From assembly GCF_012489685.1 (NCBI RefSeq), contig NC_080044.1, forward strand, positions 82,508,732 through 82,572,731: DNA of 64,000 bases. Direction: 5' to 3'. This DNA is from Lotus japonicus. Its lineage: Eukaryota > Streptophyta > Magnoliopsida > Fabales > Fabaceae. Positions 58,261 to 64,000 of this stretch are shown in pieces (the stretch's first letter is position 1; the number at the start of each line of letters is the position of its first letter). The notes below the pieces were generated by a model. It made no database searches and had not been told where the DNA came from. It saw only the letters and a list, made by a program, of their open reading frames with translations. The position numbers and the translations under genes were made by a program.

Positions 58261-61200
58261 ATGTCTGAGAGCTCATCATCATCTTCTGCTGCTGCTGCTG
58301 CTATGGCTCCTCCTCCTAATCCACTAAAATATGATGTGTTTTTGAGCTTCTCAGGGGAAGACACGGGCAAGACCTTCACCAGTCATCTTCATGCTGCACT
58401 TCGCAGGAAAAATGTCTTCATAGATGACAGATCACTAGAGACAGGCGATGAGATCTGCAAAGCAATTGAAGCATCCACGATTTACGTCATCGTTTTCTCT
58501 GAAAACTATGCTTCTTCCAGGTGCTGTTTGGATGAACTCGTCAAGATTATGGAATGCAAGATGAACTATGACAGGGCTGTCATACCTATTTTCTACCGTG
58601 TGGATCCATCAACTGTTAGGCATCAGACAAATAGTTATGGAGATGCGTTTGATGAGCACCAAAACCGGTTAGTACCGGGGGTAGTAATGCAGAGATGGAA
58701 GAAAGCTCTGCTTGAAGCTGCTGATCTCTCCGGTTATCATTCAATCGCCGCCAGGTGACTACTTTTTTAGTTAATTCCACCGTTAATTATGTTTTTTTCT
58801 TAATCATCTGATATTCTCATCTAATCAATTTATAAATATGGAAGACTAATGCTTTAGTTACTTTTATTATATGTTCCAGATCAGAATCCATGCTTATTGA
58901 TCGTATTGCACAAGATATTTTCAAAAAATTGAATCCTCCTTTCTCTCAAGGAATGCTTGGAATTGACAAGCATATTGCACAAATCCAGTCCTTGTTGCAG
59001 CTTGACTCAGAAGCTGTTCGGATCATAGGAATTTGTGGCATGGGAGGAATAGGTAAAAGTACATTGGCTGAGGCACTCTATCACAAACTGGGGACCCAAT
59101 TCAGTTCCAGATGCTTGATTGTGAATGCTCAACAAAAAATAGACAGATATGGAATATACTCTCTACGCAAAAAATACTTATCAAAACTTCTAGGGGAAGA
59201 TATTCAGTCAAATGGATTAAATTATGCAATTGAAAGGGTCAAACGGGCAAAGGTTCTCCTTATTCTTGATGACTTGAAAATTTCAATTCCAATTCTAGAA
59301 TTGATTGGAGGGCATGGAAACTTCGGCCAGGGAAGTAGAATCATTGTGACTAGCAGACACCGGCATGTGCTTAAGAATGCTGAAGCTGATGAAATATATG
59401 AAGTCGAGGGGATGAGTTACCAAGACTCTTTGGAGCTCTTCCGTTTAAATGCCTTTAAGGAAGACTATCCCCTAGAAGGTTATGCGAACTTGATAGTAGA
59501 GGTATTAAAATATGCTAAAGGGGTTCCATTAGCTCTACAAGTTTTAGGCTCACTGCTTTATGATAAAGAAAGGGAAGTATGGGAAAGTGAGTTGAAAAAG
59601 TTGAAAGAGCTTCCCAATGTTGATATTTTTGATGTGCTGAAATTAAGTTATGATGGGCTGGATGATGAACAGAAGGACATATTTCTTGACATTACTTGCT
59701 TCTATGCAGGCGATTTTGTGGATAAAGTAGTGGAATTGCTAGATAGTTGTGGTTTCTCTGCTGACATTGGAATGGATGTCCTCAAAGATAGGGGCCTTAT
59801 ATCTATTTTGGAAGATCGAATCGCGGTGCATGATCTAGTATTGGAAATGGGAAGAGAAATTGTTCGTCAACAATGCGTCAGTGATCCAGGAAAACACAGT
59901 CATCTATGGAACCATAAAGAAATTTACCATGTTGTAAGAAAGAACAAGGTATATTCTTCTGCACCTCAACCCCCACTTGATAACTCACACTGTCTCTTGG
60001 ATTTACTTCTCACTTACTAGAAAGTACTTAGCAGTTATTAAATTTCCTGCAGTTACATCTTTCCATGTCTATTTATCTATAATTCCTTGCTTTTACTTCC
60101 AGGGGACGGATGCAATCCAGTGTATATTCCTTGACATGTGCCAAATAGAAAAAGTTCAACTACATCCAGAAATTTTCAAAAGCATGCCTAATATAAGAAT
60201 GCTTTATTTCCATAAGCATTCTTCTTTTAAGCAAGGTCAATCAAATGTGATCGTTCCTGATTTACTTGAAAGTCTTCCGAATGGTTTAAAAGTTCTTCAT
60301 TGGGATGAATTTCCTCAAAGATCTTTTCCGCTGGACTTTTGTCCAGAAAAGCTTGTTAAACTTCACATGCGTGAAAGCCGTCTTGAACAACTTTGGGGGG
60401 ATGATCAGGTACTTCAATCTTTATGCCATGGTCCTTCAAATTTTAATTATGAATAATCTCTGGTTTTCAATCTCATGACTGTAGAATTGAATGCTATAAA
60501 TTAGTAACCCATGCTTTGTATGATAATATAGTACTCTTGTTCACTATGCCATGTATATAGGGTTAAGTTACATTTTTTTTGGTCATCTAATCGTTTTCTC
60601 CTTACATCAGGAATTACCAAATTTGGAAAGGCTTGATCTTAGTAATTCTTGGAAACTGGTTCGAATACCAGACCTTTCCAAGTCCCCGAATATTAAAGAA
60701 ATAATTCTTTCTGGTTGTAAATCCCTTACAAGACTTCCAATCAATCTTTTTAAGTTGAAATTTCTTGAAAGACTTAATCTGAGTGGTTGCTCAAATGTGG
60801 AAAATATCCCTGAAATCAAGGAGACAATGGAAAATTTAGCGGTGCTTGTCTTAAAACAAACAGCAATACAGGAACTACCTTCATCCTTGAACCATTTGGT
60901 GGGGCTTGAAGAATTGAGCTTGAAGTTTTGCTCCAAGCTTGAGAGTATTCCCTCTTCGATTGGAACACTCACCAAACTCTGCAAATTAGACCTTACCTAC
61001 TGTGAATCACTTGAAACTTTTCCCGGCAGCATTTTCGATCTGAAGTTGACAAAACTTGATTTGAATGATTGATCAAGGCTAAAGACCTTCCCAGCGATCT
61101 TGGAACCTGCAGAAAGTTTTGCTCACATTAGCTTAGCAGAAACAGCAATTAAAAAACTACCTTCATCCCTGCAAAATTTGGTGGGTCTTCAAACCTTGTG

Positions 61201-62140
61201 TCTGAAGGAGTGCCCTGACCTGGAGTCACTTCCAAACAGCATTTGCAATCTAAAGCTTCTCTCTGAGCTTGACTGTTCAGGCTGTCGTAAATTAACAGGA
61301 ATCCCAAATGACATAGGTTGCTTGTCATCATTAAGGACATTGTCACTGCAAGATACCGGAGTTGTGAACCTTCCAGAGAGTATTGCTCATCTTTCAAGCT
61401 TGGAATCACTTGATGTAAGTTATTGCAGAAAGCTGGAGTGTATCCCACATCTTCCTCCATTTATGAAACAGTTATTGGCATTTCACTGCCCATCCATTAG
61501 AAGCGTGATGTCGAATTCAAGGTTCCTGTCAGATTCCAAAGAGGGTACCTTCGAACTTTACTTCACCAATAATGAAAAACAGGATCCAGGTGCTCAAAGG
61601 GATGTTGTCCGCAATGCAGAGCATAGGATCACTGATGTTGCATGTAGGTTTGCGTTCTATTGCTTTCCAGGGAGTGAAGTTCCTAATTGGTTCCACCATC
61701 ATTGCAAGAGAAATTCAGTTACTGTGGATAAAGATTCTCTAAATTTGTCCAATGATAATAGGATCATTGGTTTTGCTATGTGTTTTGTTTTGCAACTTGA
61801 AGATATGAATTATACAGGATACAGATTTAGTAACTTCAGATGCAGATTAACATTTGAATCTGATGGTCAGACACACATCCTTCCCATCGATGATCAGCTA
61901 AACAACTCTTTGCATCAGATCGATCTTCGAGTAGGACATCTCGTGCGAGATCATACATTTATATGGAACTATTACTTAATGGACTCTGCAAGCAACCACA
62001 ATGGGATAATTCATGCCCACAACTTCACTTTTGAGATCAGCAATGGGCTGTATCTTAAATCAAGTTCTTTGGTGAAAGAGTGCGGAATATACCCTCTTTA
62101 TAGAAAAGAAAAAGATGATGATGATGGTAGGTACGTCTAG
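58261..62140 (+). pseudogene. TNL3: near-intact TIR-NB-LRR gene with one in-frame UGA
   Basis: Exons: 58261-58754, 58880-59948, 60103-60408, 60611-62140. The frame is open throughout except TGA at 61070-61072, where the equivalent TNL1 codon is TGC (Cys). The truncated product would be 776 residues (TIR, NB-ARC, linker, about five LRRs). Read through, it would be 1132. The start MSESSSSSSAAAAAMAPPP fits the leader. The TIR keeps CLDELVKI, but LSFSGEDTGK replaces the usual FRGEDTRK, and about six residues found in TNL1 (the IN and SPEL segments) are missing. NB-ARC: GMGGIGKST (about 218-226), LLILDD, GVPLAL, FLDITCF, VHDL. The LRR and jelly-roll domain (FPGSEVPNWF) follow. It may act as a truncated receptor, or the UGA may be a single sequence error. 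Confidence 0.85.
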
Positions 62141-62164
62141 GAAAGATCACTGTACTGCATTTAA

Positions 62165-63270
62165 AACTCCTATTGGGAAGGTAAGTTCAGTTTAATTTAT
62201 TTCTGTCATGTATTTTGGCAATTAGCTTTGTTGTCATTGACTTTGTTTTTTGTTAGTTTGAATACATTTGATACTGTGTTAGTGTTCCTTGCTTTTGTCA
62301 CTCTGATATAATTATTGACTTAGAGACTGTTTTCTGTAATTTTGAGTAATCTGTTTACTATGCCTGACTCAACACTTCATCATGAGGAAGTGTTTTGGTG
62401 TAACCTCCTAGTAGTAATGAAGCAATAAAGAGTTATATTCATAAACCATAATACAGGATTTGCTTCAACTTGAGTTAAGAGTGCAATTTATTTTATTACA
62501 TGTTAGCATGATAGTCTCTGTTATTCCTCTGTCCTGACTCCTGAGACATTTCAATGTGACCTTTCCCTATTAGCTCTGACAAAGTATTTGTGCCTCATTA
62601 AGAAATCTCGTGGATCAATTTCATCTCAATTAATCTTTACTTTTGAGTAGCTTCATTTTTTCACTGAGCAGTTTAAATCCTGTAAAACTTTTAGGATGTG
62701 ATATTGATTGTCACCCGGAGGATTTTGGGGCCACTAATCAACTATCAGTAGTTTTTCTTATATAGAATGAAACATATCTTTACCATGTCTATGATTGCGC
62801 TTGTATATAGTGGGAAGTGAATTCCCATTGTTAAACATGTTTCTGTTGAAAGTTAATGTCATTTGCCTTTGAAATTTGCAACTTAATTTACCATTATACT
62901 AGTTTTTATTCATTCCGTATTAATTGTATATTTGTCTTTCTGTGGATAGGTTTTCTTGGACCCAAAGGAACGAAATTACAAAACAACACCGCATAGAAGT
63001 TAGAGACTTCTGCAGCAGTGTATAGGAAGCTGACTGGCAAAATGTTGTGTTTGAATCTCCATGACAGAGGCTTAGTTTCATTTCCTTTGGCATCTTTCAA
63101 TTTGTTCTAGAGTTGCATATGGTGTATGCTGGTTCAAATTTTGTCCCAATAATTTTCTTTTTTATGCTGGATTTTTTGGTCCGGATTTCTTAAAGTACTA
63201 GGCACTGGTTTCATCGTATGATAAGGTTTATTTTTCTATTTAAATTTCATGCTCTTTTATTTTCAAAATT
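62165..63270 (+). pseudogene. eS7 pseudogene fragment C, introns retained
   Basis: Homology starts at the third intron-4 bases (GGTAAGTTCAGT, then GTTAGTTTGAATACATTTGA) and continues through that intron. Next is a cut-off exon at about 62695-62735 (GATGTGATATTGATTGTCAC). The following intron leads to a last exon at about 62951-63075 (TTCTTGGACCCAAAGGAACG) with insertions, frame changes and an early stop, and then eS7 3' UTR. Exons 1-3 are absent. It directly follows TNL3. Confidence 0.9.
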
Positions 63271-64000
63271 GAAGATAATTCTTTCTGGAAACTTATCTTT
63301 AATCTTTTGCATATAGGCTATCAGGATCAAAACTACATGAGGAATATCAGCAATTTAATCTTTGAAACACTAAGAAATTCATTATTGGGTGAAATTTATT
63401 CGAGAGTCATCAGATTGACTCACTAATTCACTGCTCTCAGTTTCACTTCTCTTTCTTAATCTACATCCTAAACTTTGTTTTCTGCTTCTTGAAGAACATG
63501 GATAAATTACTCATTCATGGGGTTTCATAAGTTTCGAGTCTGATATATAATTTCCTATATTCGCACCTTGGAGCTAGCCCCTGCTCCGTAATAAAATGGA
63601 AAACATAATCCTTATTTACAAGGATCGTGACATTTATTTATTAAAACATCTATGTTACATCAGGAAATTTTTGGAGGGGTTCTTGACTGTTTTATACTAG
63701 GTATCATGTCTATGTCATGTACAGAAAAGAGATGATTGATTACTACACACTTTTCTTTTGCTATATTTTATGCTCACGTGAAAATTAGATGTGGCTTATC
63801 TCCTTGAATATAAATGGTTGTTACACATGAGCTAGTAGATACAGGAAAAAGTTAAATCTTTCAAGCAGATTAGGAGTGAGAAAATACTAACACTCCACGA
63901 TGTAGTGGCTTGGGTGTAATGTAAGACGGGGATCAATGGTTATAATTTAGCTTGCTAGTCTTTAAAATTGTTTACATGTTTACAGATAGATTGGTGGATC
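63271..64000. other. Right-edge spacer
   Basis: AT-rich DNA after the eS7 fragment. Nothing coding or repetitive was recognised. Confidence 0.5.

Noticed and set aside
1..64000. CRISPR arrays, operons, bacterial regulatory sites, tRNA or rRNA genes
   Set aside because: The window is a plant nuclear sequence. No tRNA cloverleaf, rRNA segment or CRISPR-like array was seen on reading.

Overview
This is nuclear plant DNA. The genes carry many short exons with GT-AG introns, the intergenic DNA is AT-rich, and the protein families are plant-specific (VQ, CRM-domain, BEE-type bHLH, R2R3-MYB, TIR-NB-LRR). The TIR-NB-LRR genes show a eudicot. Protein style and repeats suggest a papilionoid legume such as Lotus, but the species is an inference.

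Layout. The left third holds ordinary genes: an ESP1/CstF64-like RNA 3'-end factor (62-3305, +), convergent with a three-CRM-domain organellar intron-splicing factor (4465-9117, -). That gene shares a 366-bp divergent promoter with a VQ-motif gene (9484-9945, +). A gene-poor stretch follows. It is dominated by a candidate 7.1-kb Helitron (13043-20149, - strand), called from both termini and the A|T insertion point. Next come a BEE1/BEE3-like bHLH gene (22236-23817, -), a subgroup-20-like R2R3-MYB gene (29949-31319, +) and an intact gene for cytosolic ribosomal protein eS7 (33301-34767, +).

The right half (about 35.8-63.3 kb) is a TIR-NB-LRR (TNL) cluster. It holds three tandem paralogues with the same four-exon structure (TIR / NB-ARC / linker / LRR plus C-terminal jelly-roll domain), and each is broken by different mutations. 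TNL1 has an 11-bp NB-ARC deletion, a rearranged 5' end and a private four-copy LRR array. TNL2 has two frameshifts and a nonsense codon. TNL3 has one UGA in the LRR. Intron-bearing fragments of the eS7 gene follow TNL1 and TNL3, so the duplicating unit apparently included both TNL and eS7 DNA. Between TNL1 and TNL2 lie a 3.97-kb solo LTR (5-bp target duplication) and a 1.3-kb Mutator-like element (10-bp target duplication). Between TNL2 and TNL3 lie a LINE-type RNase H fragment and a receptor-kinase pseudogene.

The most notable signals are the TNL+eS7 block duplication, the frame-shifted 5' duplication that gives TNL1 a hydrophobic leader, the 69-bp LRR array, the two-ended Helitron, and the palindromic 60-bp repeat array in the solo LTR. 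Exon boundaries were placed by eye from splice sites, reading phase and paralogue comparison. No database search was possible.
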